Origin: Candidatus Zhuqueibacterota bacterium
Lineage (GTDB): Bacteria; Zhuqueibacterota; Zhuqueibacteria; Oceanimicrobiales; Oceanimicrobiaceae
Length of the DNA stretch: 64,000 bases
Direction of reading: 5' to 3'
Assembly (NCBI GenBank): GCA_029262005.1
Contig: JAJDAG010000032.1
Span: 1 to 64,000, forward strand
In this document: positions 43,888 to 53,358 of the stretch, piece by piece
Layout of the letters: each line of letters starts with the position of its first letter
How positions within the stretch are numbered: position 1 is the stretch's first letter
Translations under genes and position numbers: made by a program
The notes under the pieces: model-generated
The model's database searches: none
Told to the model about the DNA's origin: nothing
Seen by the model: only the letters and a program-made list of their open reading frames with translations

Positions 43888-45468
43888 GTGAGCAGCTTTA
43901 CACAAGACAGAACAAAATTGCTCAGTCAATTGCTGCAGCAAAAGGGCATTACAGGTGCGACAGCAAAGCCAATTCCTCGCAGAGAAAGCGGTGATGCACC
44001 GGTGGCTTCTTTTTTACAGGAAGGCTTGTGGTTTCTGGATCAATTGGATCCTGGAAGGGCTACATACAACGTGCCCGGAGCCACAAGAATCTGTGGCCAC
44101 CTGGATGTCGATGCATTGCAGCGAACTTTGAGCGAGATTGTCAGGCGACATGAAGCGTTACGTACCAGGTTTCGCACTGAGGCTGGAAAGCCGTATCAAG
44201 TGATTTTGCCTGAGTTGCGCGTTGACCTTGAGTGCACGGATCTGGCAAACCTCCCCCTCGAAGAAAGCGAAGCAGAAGTATTGCGCAGAGCCACCGACGA
44301 GGCTCGCAGCGGCTTTGATCTGGCAACCGGTCCCTTATTTCGTTTTGCTTTGCTGCGACTTAAAGCGGATGAGCATGTTCTAATTTTGAATATTCATCAT
44401 ATTGTTACAGACGGCTGGTCCATGGGTGTTTTCACGCGGGAATTGTTTGCTCTTTATGAAGCGTACAGCAAAGGGTTGGCGTCTCCTTTGCCGGAATTGC
44501 CGATTCAATTTTCTGATTTTGCTGTCTGGCAACGCAAGTGGCTGCATGGAGAAAATTTAAACCGGCAGCTTTCTTATTGGCAAAAACAACTGAGAGGCCC
44601 GCTGCCCAATTTGGAATTACCCACAGACAGGCCCCGTCCGGCATTTCAGACACCCGGCGGCAGTCATCTGACAATGAAGCTGTCGGATTCCATGAGTATT
44701 GCCCTGCGAATGCTCACCAAACGTGAGGATTCGACTCTTTTCGAGCTCTTGCTGGCGGCGTTTAATATTTTGCTGCATCACTACTCCGGACAGAAGGACA
44801 TCATCGTTGGGTCGCCGGTGGCAAATCGCAACAGAAAAGAACTTGAGCCACTCATCGGCTACTTTGTAAATATGTTGCCACTTCGCATGGATTTATCGGG
44901 CAATCCGGGGTTTTCACAACTGCTTGAACGCGTCCACAAAGTCACAATGGAAGCGCATGAACATCAGGATTTACCTTTCGCAAAGTTAGTTGAAGAGCTT
45001 GGTCTGGCACGCGATATGAGCAGAAATCCTGTGTTTCAGGCTGAATTTATCTTGCTAACCGAGGAGCACGCACCACCTGTTTATGGTTATGGTTTTCGTT
45101 CGCCCATTCAGGAAGCGCGCCATTTGGCCGGGTTAACTCTAACGCCAATTGATGTTGAAAGTGGTGTTTCCAAATTTGATTTGGTGGTACTGCTGTGGGA
45201 CATGCCCGATGGCATTAGCGGTACTTTTGAGTACAAAGCGGATTTGTTTGATGCGGAAACCATCCAACACATGATGAAGAATTTTGAACTGTTACTCAGT
45301 ATAATTGTTGCGCATCCGGAGATCCACCTGGATACATTCAAAGATAAGCTCGCCGCGCCGCGGCAAAAAGTTGCGGAGTTGGCGCCAAAAAGTCTTAAGC
45401 GTGCAAGTACGCTCAAGTTGAAGAACATCAAACGTAGATCCGCAGTGACCACAAGTTCGGAGGAATAA
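43888..45468 (+). CDS. Stand-alone condensation domain
   Basis: The 526-residue protein is a single NRPS condensation domain with an intact active site, HHIVTDG at residues 170-176, plus a short N-terminal and a basic C-terminal extension. No A or T domain is attached. It lies between the SHMT-like and dioxygenase genes and before the second NRPS, whose own C domain lacks the catalytic His. It may supply the condensation step in trans, or release the peptide onto an amine. Start is GTG at 43888. Confidence 0.92.
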   Translation: MSSFTQDRTKLLSQLLQQKGITGATAKPIPRRESGDAPVASFLQEGLWFLDQLDPGRATYNVPGATRICGHLDVDALQRTLSEIVRRHEALRTRFRTEAGKPYQVILPELRVDLECTDLANLPLEESEAEVLRRATDEARSGFDLATGPLFRFALLRLKADEHVLILNIHHIVTDGWSMGVFTRELFALYEAYSKGLASPLPELPIQFSDFAVWQRKWLHGENLNRQLSYWQKQLRGPLPNLELPTDRPRPAFQTPGGSHLTMKLSDSMSIALRMLTKREDSTLFELLLAAFNILLHHYSGQKDIIVGSPVANRNRKELEPLIGYFVNMLPLRMDLSGNPGFSQLLERVHKVTMEAHEHQDLPFAKLVEELGLARDMSRNPVFQAEFILLTEEHAPPVYGYGFRSPIQEARHLAGLTLTPIDVESGVSKFDLVVLLWDMPDGISGTFEYKADLFDAETIQHMMKNFELLLSIIVAHPEIHLDTFKDKLAAPRQKVAELAPKSLKRASTLKLKNIKRRSAVTTSSEE

Positions 45469-45469
45469 A

Positions 45470-46528
45470 ATGGATACAACCGAGATTAAGAAGATTGGCA
45501 GGAAGCCACTGCCTGGAATCAAACGCAAGAGTGTTTCAGTTTCTCAGGAAAGCTGGGTGAAGACAAGGCCTATGTTTGCGGACAAAAGCATTCCACTGCT
45601 TGTTGAGCCTAATATGGATGGGATGAATCTGGTAGAGTGGGCAGGGAACAACCGCAGCTATGTAGAAGGATTGCTGCGAGAACATCGTGCGCTGCTTTTC
45701 CGGAATTTCAACATCAAGGATGTTGACAAATTTGAAAATTTTATTGTAAACCTGTCCGACGGCGAGCTTCTCGAATACAGAGATCGCACAACGCCGCGGC
45801 ATTCGGAGGGTGGTAAGTCAGAGCACGTTTATATTTCGACAATTTACCCACCGGCTGAAACCATTCATGCCCACAATGAAGGCTCCTACTGGTTACAGTG
45901 GGCAAGAAAACTATTTTTCTGCTGTTTAATTGCTCCGGATGAAGGTGGAGAAACGCCCATTTTTGACGTACGTCGTGTTCATGACCGCATCGACCCGGAA
46001 ATACGGGAACGCTTTATTGAAAAACAGTGGTTACTAGTGCGCAATTACAATGATGGTTTCGGCCTGCCATGGCAAGAGGTTTATCAGACTGAAGACAAAG
46101 CAAAAGTTGAGGCTTATTGCAAGGAAAATAACATAGAAATTGAGTGGGGAGATGACGATCGGGTACGTACGCGCTCTTTGCGCAAAGCCGTGCACACACA
46201 CCCGGATACTGGAGAAAAAGTCTGGTTTAATCACGCTGCGTTTTACCACCACACATCTTTACAGCCGGCCATGCGTGAGGCGCTGCTTGCTGAGTTTTCT
46301 GTTGAAGAGTTACCATACACAACTTTTTACGGAGACGGTTCGCCCATTTCTGATGAGGATGTCGCACATATTCGACAGGCGTATGATGATGAAAAAACAA
46401 AATTTTTGTGGCAGGAAGGCGATGTGATGCTGCTCGACAATACCACTATTGCGCATGCACGAGAGCCGTACAAAGGCGACAGGCGGGTAATTGTCGGTAT
46501 GACGGAACCAATAAGTGATTGTATTTAG
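45470..46528 (+). CDS. TauD/SyrP-like Fe(II)/2-oxoglutarate dioxygenase
   Basis: The 352-residue enzyme has the facial triad: His135 and Glu137 in HAHNEGSYW, and His329 in TIAHAREPYKGDRR, followed by the Arg that binds 2-oxoglutarate. HNE in place of HxD is common in SyrP-type hydroxylases acting on carrier-bound amino acids in NRPS pathways. It overlaps nothing but starts 2 bases after the condensation gene, so the two are probably translated together. The likely reaction is beta-hydroxylation of the residue loaded on one of the NRPS carrier domains. Confidence 0.88.
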   Translation: MDTTEIKKIGRKPLPGIKRKSVSVSQESWVKTRPMFADKSIPLLVEPNMDGMNLVEWAGNNRSYVEGLLREHRALLFRNFNIKDVDKFENFIVNLSDGELLEYRDRTTPRHSEGGKSEHVYISTIYPPAETIHAHNEGSYWLQWARKLFFCCLIAPDEGGETPIFDVRRVHDRIDPEIRERFIEKQWLLVRNYNDGFGLPWQEVYQTEDKAKVEAYCKENNIEIEWGDDDRVRTRSLRKAVHTHPDTGEKVWFNHAAFYHHTSLQPAMREALLAEFSVEELPYTTFYGDGSPISDEDVAHIRQAYDDEKTKFLWQEGDVMLLDNTTIAHAREPYKGDRRVIVGMTEPISDCI

Positions 46529-46560
46529 TCAGAAATGTATTCGGATATTAGGAGTGAAAT

Positions 46561-49500
46561 ATGAGTTCTGAGCAAGTCGAAGGTTTTAGGCTATCACCTC
46601 AACAAAAACACATCTGGTTGCAGCAGGATAGTGACTCGCAAGCTGCCTATCGTGTTCAGGGTACTTTGAAAATCGCCGGTAACATAGATCAGGAAATTCT
46701 TGGCCAGGCACTGACATTTGTTGTGCAACGCTATGAAATTCTCAATACGACGTTTCATTTACTCCCCGGCCTGACCGTTCCGGTTCAGGTGATTAATGAG
46801 CCCAATGGCACAGTGTACAATGAACACGATTTAGCAAATCTTGATTCTGATGAACAAGCCGCCAGAGCGACTGCCCTTCTCGACAATGCTCGGAAGGCAA
46901 CACCAGAGTGGGAGGGTGGCCCGCTTTTGCACATTGAAAAAGTGCAACTCGCGCCGGAGCTTATGTTGCTGCATTTGAGTCTACCTGCTATGTGTGCCGA
47001 TGCAGTCTCCCTTGCGAACTTAACTCAAGAAATCAGCCAGGCATATTCCGCTATTCTTGATGGCGGCGCGGTGGAGGCTGAAGAGCCTCTGCAATTTGCC
47101 GATGTGGCGGAATGGCAAAATGAAATTCTGGCATCTGAGGATGGCGAAAAGGAGACAGAATTCTGGTATCGGAAAATGCTAGCAGCGCCGGCTGCTTCCA
47201 TGATGCCATTTGAAAAGCAAGTCAATGCGGATGCCGTGTTTGCCCCGCGTTCAGTAAGTCGATTTTTGCAGTCAAATGTTGTTGCAAAAATTGATGAGAT
47301 TGTGGCCGGAAACAAGGTTTCACCGGCCGCATTTTTCCTTGCTTGCTGGCAGATATTGTTGCATCGGCATACCGGCCAGTCAGAGTTGATGTTTGGTGTT
47401 GGCTGCGACGGTAGAACCGCGGATGAACTGGTTGACGCGGTTGGTCCCTTAACAAAGTACCTGCCCCAGCCCGGACTCCTTCATGAGGATATACCCTTTC
47501 CCGATGTTTTAGCCTCCGTGGAAAAGTCGTTGGCGGAAGCGCTTGATCGTCAGGAGTTTTTTTGCTGGGAACAGTTTGGCACAACAGCCGACAGTGACCT
47601 GGCAATCGGGTACTTTCCCCTTAGTTTTGACTACGTTGAGCAAGCTGCGACGCAGCAGCAGGGTGATATTTCATTTTCGGTTGAAAACCACCAGTATGTT
47701 TGTCTTGAAAGATTTCACCTGAAGCTTCAGTGTGAACGGCGTGAAGATGGGCTCTCAATGGAATTTTATTACGACTCCAGCCGTTTTGAAAACAAAGCAA
47801 TCGAACGTCTGTCCGAACAATTTAACCAGTTGCTGACCAGCATTCTGGCTTCCCCTGCTGCGGCTATTGGTAGTTTTAACGTATTGAGTGAATCGGAGAG
47901 AACGCAGCTTCTTGTTTCTTTCAACGAGAGTAAGCATGATTTTCCGGACGGCCGACTTATCCATGAGATGATTGAAGAACAGGCTGAAAAATACCCTGAT
48001 AATTTGGCCGTTATATTTGCGGATCAAGAAATATCTTATTCCGAGTTGGACAGAAGAGCCAACCAAATGGCAAATCACTTGCACAAACTTGGGATTGGAC
48101 CAGACGTGATGGTCGGCTTGTTCATGGAGCCTTCCATCGAAATCATGGTGGGGCTGCTGGGCATTCTCAAGGCAGGAGGTGCTTACGTCCCCATTGATCC
48201 GGAATACCCGCAGGAACGACTTGACTTTATTATGGAAGATACGCAGGCGCCCGTTCTGTTGACACAGAAACGCCTGGTCGGAGACACTCGCGCCCACACG
48301 GCAAAGATAATTTGTCTTGACACAGAATGGGACAGTATTTCCGGTGAGAGCGAAGCTCGGCCCACCAATGAAATGACTGCGGAGAACTTGGCCTACGTTA
48401 TTTATACCTCAGGTTCCACAGGAAAACCCAAAGGTGTCCTGGTAACGCATCGAAATCTGGTTCACTCAACTTATGCGCGTGTCCTCTATTATCCCGAGCC
48501 GGTGGGACGCTACTTGTTGTTGTCCTCCTTTTCTTTTGATAGTTCTGTGGCCGGCATTTTCTGGACGTTAATTCAGGCAGGAGCCCTTGTTTTGCCTGCT
48601 GCAGGTACCCAAAGGGATCCGGGCAGCATATCAAATTTGATAGCCACGAATAAAGTCACGCACACTTTGTGCCTGGCCTCTCATTATGCTCTGATAATGA
48701 CGGAAACAGACAAGCAAAAGATGGCTTCACTGAAAACAAATATCGTGTCTGGGGAGGTCTTTTCCATGGCACTGGTAAACCGGCATGACGAGCTTGCACC
48801 ACAGTCAAAGCTTTATAATGAATACGGGCCGACAGAAGCCTCTGTTTGGTGCATTGTCTTTGACTGCCATGATCCATTTTCAGGGAATCAGGTTCCAATT
48901 GGGAAACCCATTGCCAATACGCAAATATATGTACTGAACTCACATATGCAGCCGGCTCCCATCGGCGCCCCCGGTGAAATTTACATCGGCGGTGTTGGCG
49001 TCACAAATGGTTATCTGAACAGGGCCGAACTGACCGAAGAGCGATTTGTACCGGCGCCATTTAGCAGCGATCCGAATGCAAAACTTTATAGATCCGGCGA
49101 TGCAGCTCGCTTTCTCGCAGATGGAAATATTGAGTTTTTAGGCCGGGATGATGATCAAGTAAAAATTCGTGGCTACCGCATCGAACTTGGTGAAATCGAA
49201 GCCGTGCTTGGGCAACATCCGAACATTCGGGAAGTTGTTGTTCTGGCGCGTGAAGACACACCGGGGGAAAAACGCCTGGTTGCTTATTTGGCCACAAAAC
49301 AAAAAGAAGCGCCAACAGTTGGCTCTCTGCGGGAATATCTGAGTGAGAGAATGCCGGATTACATGGTGCCCACTGCATTTGTTTTTATGGCGGAACTGCC
49401 CAGGACACCGATTGGCAAACTTGATCGAAAGGCGTTGCCTGTACCGACCAAGGCCCGCCCCAACCTTGAATCGGTTTTCGTTGCTGCAAGGACACCGGTA

Positions 49501-49803
49501 GAGGAAATTCTTACCGGCATCAGCGCCGAAGTGCTCGGCATTGACGAAGTTGGTGTTGATGACAATTTTTTTGAATTAGGTGGCCATTCGATCATAATCA
49601 CCCAACTTGCCGCCCGGGTTCGGGACACTCTGGCTGTTGAAGTGCCATTGCGCACTATTTTTGAGGCGCCTACAGTCTTCGGCTTGACAGAAGCAATTTT
49701 TCAACATTCAGCGGATCGCGAAAAGGTCGAGAAAACGGCTGAACTCGCGCTCAAAGTAGCGCAAATGTCAGAGGATGACGCCGAAGCAATGTTGACGCAA
49801 TAA
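46561..49803 (+). CDS. Nonribosomal peptide synthetase: degenerate C - A - T
   Basis: This is a 1080-residue synthetase. In the C domain the HHxxxDG motif is replaced by L141-P142-AMCA-D147-A148, so both histidines are missing. The A domain starts near residue 465, has YTSGSTGKPKG near 614, NEYGPTEASVW at A5 and GKLDRKALP near 952. The carrier Ser is 1010 in ELGGHSIII. The product ends about 60 residues later with no thioesterase or reductase domain. By-eye specificity residues are D-S-A-C-I-S-E-V-W-K; I cannot name the amino acid. The C-terminal tail (MSEDDAEAML) resembles that of the first NRPS (LSDEEVKAML), perhaps a docking helix. Confidence 0.93.
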   Translation: MSSEQVEGFRLSPQQKHIWLQQDSDSQAAYRVQGTLKIAGNIDQEILGQALTFVVQRYEILNTTFHLLPGLTVPVQVINEPNGTVYNEHDLANLDSDEQAARATALLDNARKATPEWEGGPLLHIEKVQLAPELMLLHLSLPAMCADAVSLANLTQEISQAYSAILDGGAVEAEEPLQFADVAEWQNEILASEDGEKETEFWYRKMLAAPAASMMPFEKQVNADAVFAPRSVSRFLQSNVVAKIDEIVAGNKVSPAAFFLACWQILLHRHTGQSELMFGVGCDGRTADELVDAVGPLTKYLPQPGLLHEDIPFPDVLASVEKSLAEALDRQEFFCWEQFGTTADSDLAIGYFPLSFDYVEQAATQQQGDISFSVENHQYVCLERFHLKLQCERREDGLSMEFYYDSSRFENKAIERLSEQFNQLLTSILASPAAAIGSFNVLSESERTQLLVSFNESKHDFPDGRLIHEMIEEQAEKYPDNLAVIFADQEISYSELDRRANQMANHLHKLGIGPDVMVGLFMEPSIEIMVGLLGILKAGGAYVPIDPEYPQERLDFIMEDTQAPVLLTQKRLVGDTRAHTAKIICLDTEWDSISGESEARPTNEMTAENLAYVIYTSGSTGKPKGVLVTHRNLVHSTYARVLYYPEPVGRYLLLSSFSFDSSVAGIFWTLIQAGALVLPAAGTQRDPGSISNLIATNKVTHTLCLASHYALIMTETDKQKMASLKTNIVSGEVFSMALVNRHDELAPQSKLYNEYGPTEASVWCIVFDCHDPFSGNQVPIGKPIANTQIYVLNSHMQPAPIGAPGEIYIGGVGVTNGYLNRAELTEERFVPAPFSSDPNAKLYRSGDAARFLADGNIEFLGRDDDQVKIRGYRIELGEIEAVLGQHPNIREVVVLAREDTPGEKRLVAYLATKQKEAPTVGSLREYLSERMPDYMVPTAFVFMAELPRTPIGKLDRKALPVPTKARPNLESVFVAARTPVEEILTGISAEVLGIDEVGVDDNFFELGGHSIIITQLAARVRDTLAVEVPLRTIFEAPTVFGLTEAIFQHSADREKVEKTAELALKVAQMSEDDAEAMLTQ

Positions 49804-49862
49804 AACGATTGAAGCAGATCGTTTAGGAGGAATGTGGAGCGAAAAACCGCTCTTCCACTTTT
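49803..49862 (+). terminator. Two hairpins between the second NRPS and the AlaX-like gene
   Basis: AAACGAT at 49803-49809 pairs with ATCGTTT at 49818-49824, directly after the stop. Further on, GTGGA plus GCG at 49834-49841 can pair with CGC plus TCCAC at 48-50 and 54-58 (49848-49858) around an AAAAAC loop, with TTTT after it. The second could act as a weak terminator or partial attenuator before the next gene, which has its own strong RBS (CCAGGAGGAAGG). Confidence 0.35.
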
Positions 49863-49904
49863 AACTTGTAATTTGCGGTTCCGCCGCCAGGAGGAAGGAA
49901 AGTT

Positions 49905-51119
49905 ATGGCAACCACCCTGTTGTACCATCAGGACGACTATTTGACCAATTTTGAGGCGAAGGTTCTCTCAGTGGACAAAGAAACGCAGTCCATCATTCTG
50001 GACGCGACTGCATTTTATCCCACTGGTGGGCACCAGCGATGTGATCAAGGGCAGATTAAGAAAGGCCGTCGTAACTACCTTGTCATAACGGATGTCAAGA
50101 AAGATGATTCCGGCGTGGTATATCATCGTTATCTTGCCACCAAGGGGGCTATTGATGCGGGCGATACCATTGCAGGAACCATTCATTGGGAACGGCGTCT
50201 CCGGCACATGCAATTACATACTTCACAACACATTTTCACACGATTTGCGCAAGATAGATTTGGCATCTGCACCGGTCGTGCTGACTTTGGCCCTGATGGT
50301 GGGCTTGCTGTTATGGAGAAGCCACTTACCTGGGAGGAGATACTGCTTCTTGAAGATGATGTCAACCGCGTCATTGCCGCTGGGCGGCGCATATCACGTT
50401 CCATCGATTCGGAAGGGGTGATCACCATAACCGTCGACCAGGTTGATGACAGTTTTTGCGGTGGCACCCATGTACGCTCCACTTCTGAAATAGGTCTTTT
50501 TAAAGTGACTTCTGTGCAGAGCAAGAACATTTACTATGAAGTCGGGGACAGAGCACGCCAGGTGGCAATCAGGATGGCCAATGACGCAATGGAGGCTGCC
50601 GCCGTGTTGAATGTTTCAGATACACGTGGGTTGTCCGGGCAGACCAGTATGTTACTTGCGGAAAAAGAGGCAGCTGATAGCAGGCTTCACGAGTGGAAAG
50701 AGAATACGACTCGCGAACAAATCACAAAAGCCAACCAAACAGCCATTTCATTGAACGACAAAACAACAGCTTTCACGTTGGACTTGTCGCACATGAACAC
50801 CAAGGCAGTAAAAAATCTCGTCAAGGCTGATTTGCTGAATGAGCAGCAGGTGTGGGTGTGTCTGGCTGAAAGAAGGAACTTAATTATTTCCAGCGCTTCG
50901 GCAGACGTTAATGCCAGGAATGTACTGCAAAAACTGATCGATGAATGGGGTATGTCTGGAGGTGGGAACCCGGGCCTGGCTCAGGGTGGGCCGGTTCCGG
51001 ATCAAATTCGGGATCCCCTTGGCAGCGTAACCAGTTTGCTACTAAACGGAAACGGACGGCAGCAGGAACCTGTTGCTCAATTACTAGTGGATATTGAAGA
51101 AGGAGGAGGCGTAGTATGA
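49905..51119 (+). CDS. AlaX-like alanyl-tRNA editing hydrolase
   Basis: The 404-residue protein matches the editing domain of AlaRS as a free protein. The zinc site is visible as HTSQH near residue 105 (HxxxH) and CGGTH near residue 183 (CxxxH). A helical stretch follows, then a DHHA1/C-Ala-like C-terminal domain (GMSGGGNPGLAQGG). AlaX proteins hydrolyse Ser- or Gly-mischarged tRNA-Ala. Within an NRPS locus it may protect translation from a serine- or alanine-like precursor; that is inference. An RBS CAGGAGGAAGG precedes the ATG. It overlaps the radical SAM gene as ATGA. Confidence 0.9.
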   Translation: MATTLLYHQDDYLTNFEAKVLSVDKETQSIILDATAFYPTGGHQRCDQGQIKKGRRNYLVITDVKKDDSGVVYHRYLATKGAIDAGDTIAGTIHWERRLRHMQLHTSQHIFTRFAQDRFGICTGRADFGPDGGLAVMEKPLTWEEILLLEDDVNRVIAAGRRISRSIDSEGVITITVDQVDDSFCGGTHVRSTSEIGLFKVTSVQSKNIYYEVGDRARQVAIRMANDAMEAAAVLNVSDTRGLSGQTSMLLAEKEAADSRLHEWKENTTREQITKANQTAISLNDKTTAFTLDLSHMNTKAVKNLVKADLLNEQQVWVCLAERRNLIISSASADVNARNVLQKLIDEWGMSGGGNPGLAQGGPVPDQIRDPLGSVTSLLLNGNGRQQEPVAQLLVDIEEGGGVV

Positions 51120-52132
51120 GAACTGAAACAACTGTTGGCGTTTATGAAGAAAAACCAAGTTTTGCGCATCTTATTCTGACCATGGCTTGCAATCTAACTT
51201 GCCCGCAGTGCTTTGTGGATGCAGGTTGCAAAATGGACAATGAGATGGACACGCTCGATCTCATGAAAGTAGCAGACGATCTCGTGAAAATGGGTATTCA
51301 CACCGTGCACGTTGAAGGTGGGGAAGCGCTACTAAAACCGGATGCCGTTGAGGTGTTGGAACGATTGAGTGAATTGCGCGATCTGTTGCTGGTTACAAAT
51401 GGAACGCTGGTAACACAGGAAGTTGCTGAACGGCTGGCTGCCACCGGGATGAAGAAAGTTGCCTTGTCACTGGATGGCGCTACCGCAGAAACGCATGACT
51501 TTTTTCGACCGGGAACATTCGACAAAGTGGTTGATGCCATTCGTTATTTGCGCGAAGCCGGGCTTGGAGTCAGGATAAGCACCACATTGATGAAGCCGAA
51601 CTTCAAGGAAGCTAACCTTTTGTTGGAGAAGTGTCTTGATTGGGGCGTGCAAATCCTAAATTATGATGCTTTTGACATGATCGGCAGGGGCATGGAACAC
51701 CCGGAGTTACAGCTCTCCGGCAGTGATTGGAAGCACATTAGTTATGAATTATTTCCGCGGGCCATTGAAGCTGCTTCGCAAATGCAGGTTAAGGTGGCTG
51801 TCCCAAGTAAATATGTTGAGTTGCTGGATATTGATACCGAGGACCCGCATTTTGATTGGATCTCTTGCACATCCGGCGTTTCGCAACTTTCCATTCTGCC
51901 AAACGGAAATGTCATTCCTTGTTTTGCGCTTCTGACAATGCCTGAGTACACCGCCGGCAATGTTCGGTCGGAACCGTTAAATGATATTTGGCACAAGTCA
52001 CCGTACATGCGCTACTACCGAACGGTTGGCATGGACCGTCGTTGTCCAATGGGATATGAGGGGCACCTGTTTTTTAGCAACACACGATGCAGCGAAGATG
52101 AACCTGTTGGTGAGGACAAAGTCAGATGTTAG
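51116..52132 (+). CDS. Radical SAM/SPASM-type protein
   Basis: The 338-residue enzyme has the canonical CNLTCPQC cluster motif near residue 25, a GGEALL motif near residue 70 and a C-terminal cysteine-bearing region (ISCTSGVSQLSILPNGNVIPC; then DRRCPMG and a final C), which suggests an auxiliary SPASM-like cluster. Such enzymes modify peptides or small carrier-bound molecules. ATGA overlap with the AlaX-like gene implies tight coupling. The target may be the NRPS peptide or a sugar; no RiPP precursor is visible. Confidence 0.88.
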   Translation: MRTETTVGVYEEKPSFAHLILTMACNLTCPQCFVDAGCKMDNEMDTLDLMKVADDLVKMGIHTVHVEGGEALLKPDAVEVLERLSELRDLLLVTNGTLVTQEVAERLAATGMKKVALSLDGATAETHDFFRPGTFDKVVDAIRYLREAGLGVRISTTLMKPNFKEANLLLEKCLDWGVQILNYDAFDMIGRGMEHPELQLSGSDWKHISYELFPRAIEAASQMQVKVAVPSKYVELLDIDTEDPHFDWISCTSGVSQLSILPNGNVIPCFALLTMPEYTAGNVRSEPLNDIWHKSPYMRYYRTVGMDRRCPMGYEGHLFFSNTRCSEDEPVGEDKVRC

Positions 52133-53358
52133 ATGCGCCGAGACTTACCAAAGTTGATCTTTCAGGGAAACGCGTTCTTGTAACCGGTGGTACCGGCTTT
52201 ATTGGTGGCCGGTTAATCGAGCGCCTGATTTTAGACTGCGGCGCCGAGGTGCGGTCACTGGTTCGCAATTTAGCCAGGGTCTCCCGCATCGCCCGGTTTC
52301 CTGTTGAGTTTGTTCAAGGGGATGTTCTTGATTCGCAAAGTGTCAAGAAGGCCGTTGACGGCTGTGATATTATCATTAATTGCATGGCAGGCACGGATGG
52401 TAGCGCTGCAAAACAACGGCAAGTTAACTTTGCAGGCGTGCGCAATGTGTTTGATGCGGCGTTGCAGGCAAAAGTATCGCGAGTCGTTCATGTCAGTACC
52501 GTCATGGTTTATGGCGCTACCCCGGATGGTATTCTCGACGAAACAGCGCCCAGAAATTACAACGGCGATGTCTATTCCGACAGCAAACTCGACGCTGAAA
52601 AACTTGCATTTGAATATGCTGAGCAACATGGTTTGCCGGTCACTGTTTTGCAACCCACCGTTGTGTACGGTCCGTTCGGCCCGGCATGGACGACAAGAAT
52701 AATAAATGATGTAAAATCAGGCCGCGTCATTCTTGTGGAAAAGGGAGAGGGTTTGTGCAATGCTGTTTACCTGGACGATATTGTGAGCGCCCTGCTTCTG
52801 GCTTCAGTAAAAGATGAGGCAGTTGGCGAAGCGTTTTTGATTTCCGGGCAGGAGCCGGTCAAATGGGATCAATTCTACGCCGGCTATGAACGCATCGCCG
52901 GTTGTACCAGCACAAGCAGAGTCTACCTGAGCATGTCTGAAGCGGAAGAAATCTTCAACAATCTCTTCAAAAAGAAAAGTCTGGTAACTGAATCTCTGAA
53001 CATTTTGCTTGAGAGTGCTGATTTGCGCTGGCGGGTTCGCAGCTCCAGCGAGGTCGATGCGTCTCTGCGATTGGCCAGAAAGTTAATCCCGGCACCGATT
53101 CGGATGGCCTTAAAAAACAAGTTGACCAGGAGTTCAAATGGAACCCCTGTTCCCGTGCCAAATAAGCACGAAAAACCCATCCTTCCGGCTCACCCTTCAG
53201 CCTTGCGAAATCAGGCAGCCAAGACACATGTTTGCATTGACAAGGCGAAACGTCTGTTAGGTTATGAACCGGCTTTTGATTTTGCTGCAGGAATGCAGCG
53301 TACAGAACAATGGGCCAGATGGGCGCGATTGGTGAACTCAAATGTCGGTGAGAAATGA
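52126..53358 (+). CDS. NAD-dependent epimerase/dehydratase (extended SDR)
   Basis: The 410-residue protein has the extended-SDR cofactor motif VTGGTGFIGGRL near residue 22 and the catalytic Tyr-Lys pair in YSDSKLDAEK, with HVSTVMVYG before it. The C-terminal part is longer than the usual 310-330 residues and ends in a typical KRLLGYEPAFDF segment. The extension of about 80 residues between 290 and 370 is basic and poorly ordered. It probably modifies a nucleotide sugar. It overlaps both neighbours. Confidence 0.85.
   Translation: MLDAPRLTKVDLSGKRVLVTGGTGFIGGRLIERLILDCGAEVRSLVRNLARVSRIARFPVEFVQGDVLDSQSVKKAVDGCDIIINCMAGTDGSAAKQRQVNFAGVRNVFDAALQAKVSRVVHVSTVMVYGATPDGILDETAPRNYNGDVYSDSKLDAEKLAFEYAEQHGLPVTVLQPTVVYGPFGPAWTTRIINDVKSGRVILVEKGEGLCNAVYLDDIVSALLLASVKDEAVGEAFLISGQEPVKWDQFYAGYERIAGCTSTSRVYLSMSEAEEIFNNLFKKKSLVTESLNILLESADLRWRVRSSSEVDASLRLARKLIPAPIRMALKNKLTRSSNGTPVPVPNKHEKPILPAHPSALRNQAAKTHVCIDKAKRLLGYEPAFDFAAGMQRTEQWARWARLVNSNVGEK

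Noticed and set aside
47755-48297. Long minus-strand frames, such as the 180-codon ones opposite 47755-48297 and 11430-11972.
   Set aside because: They lie wholly inside well-supported + strand genes and their translations show no family motifs; they are antisense shadows.
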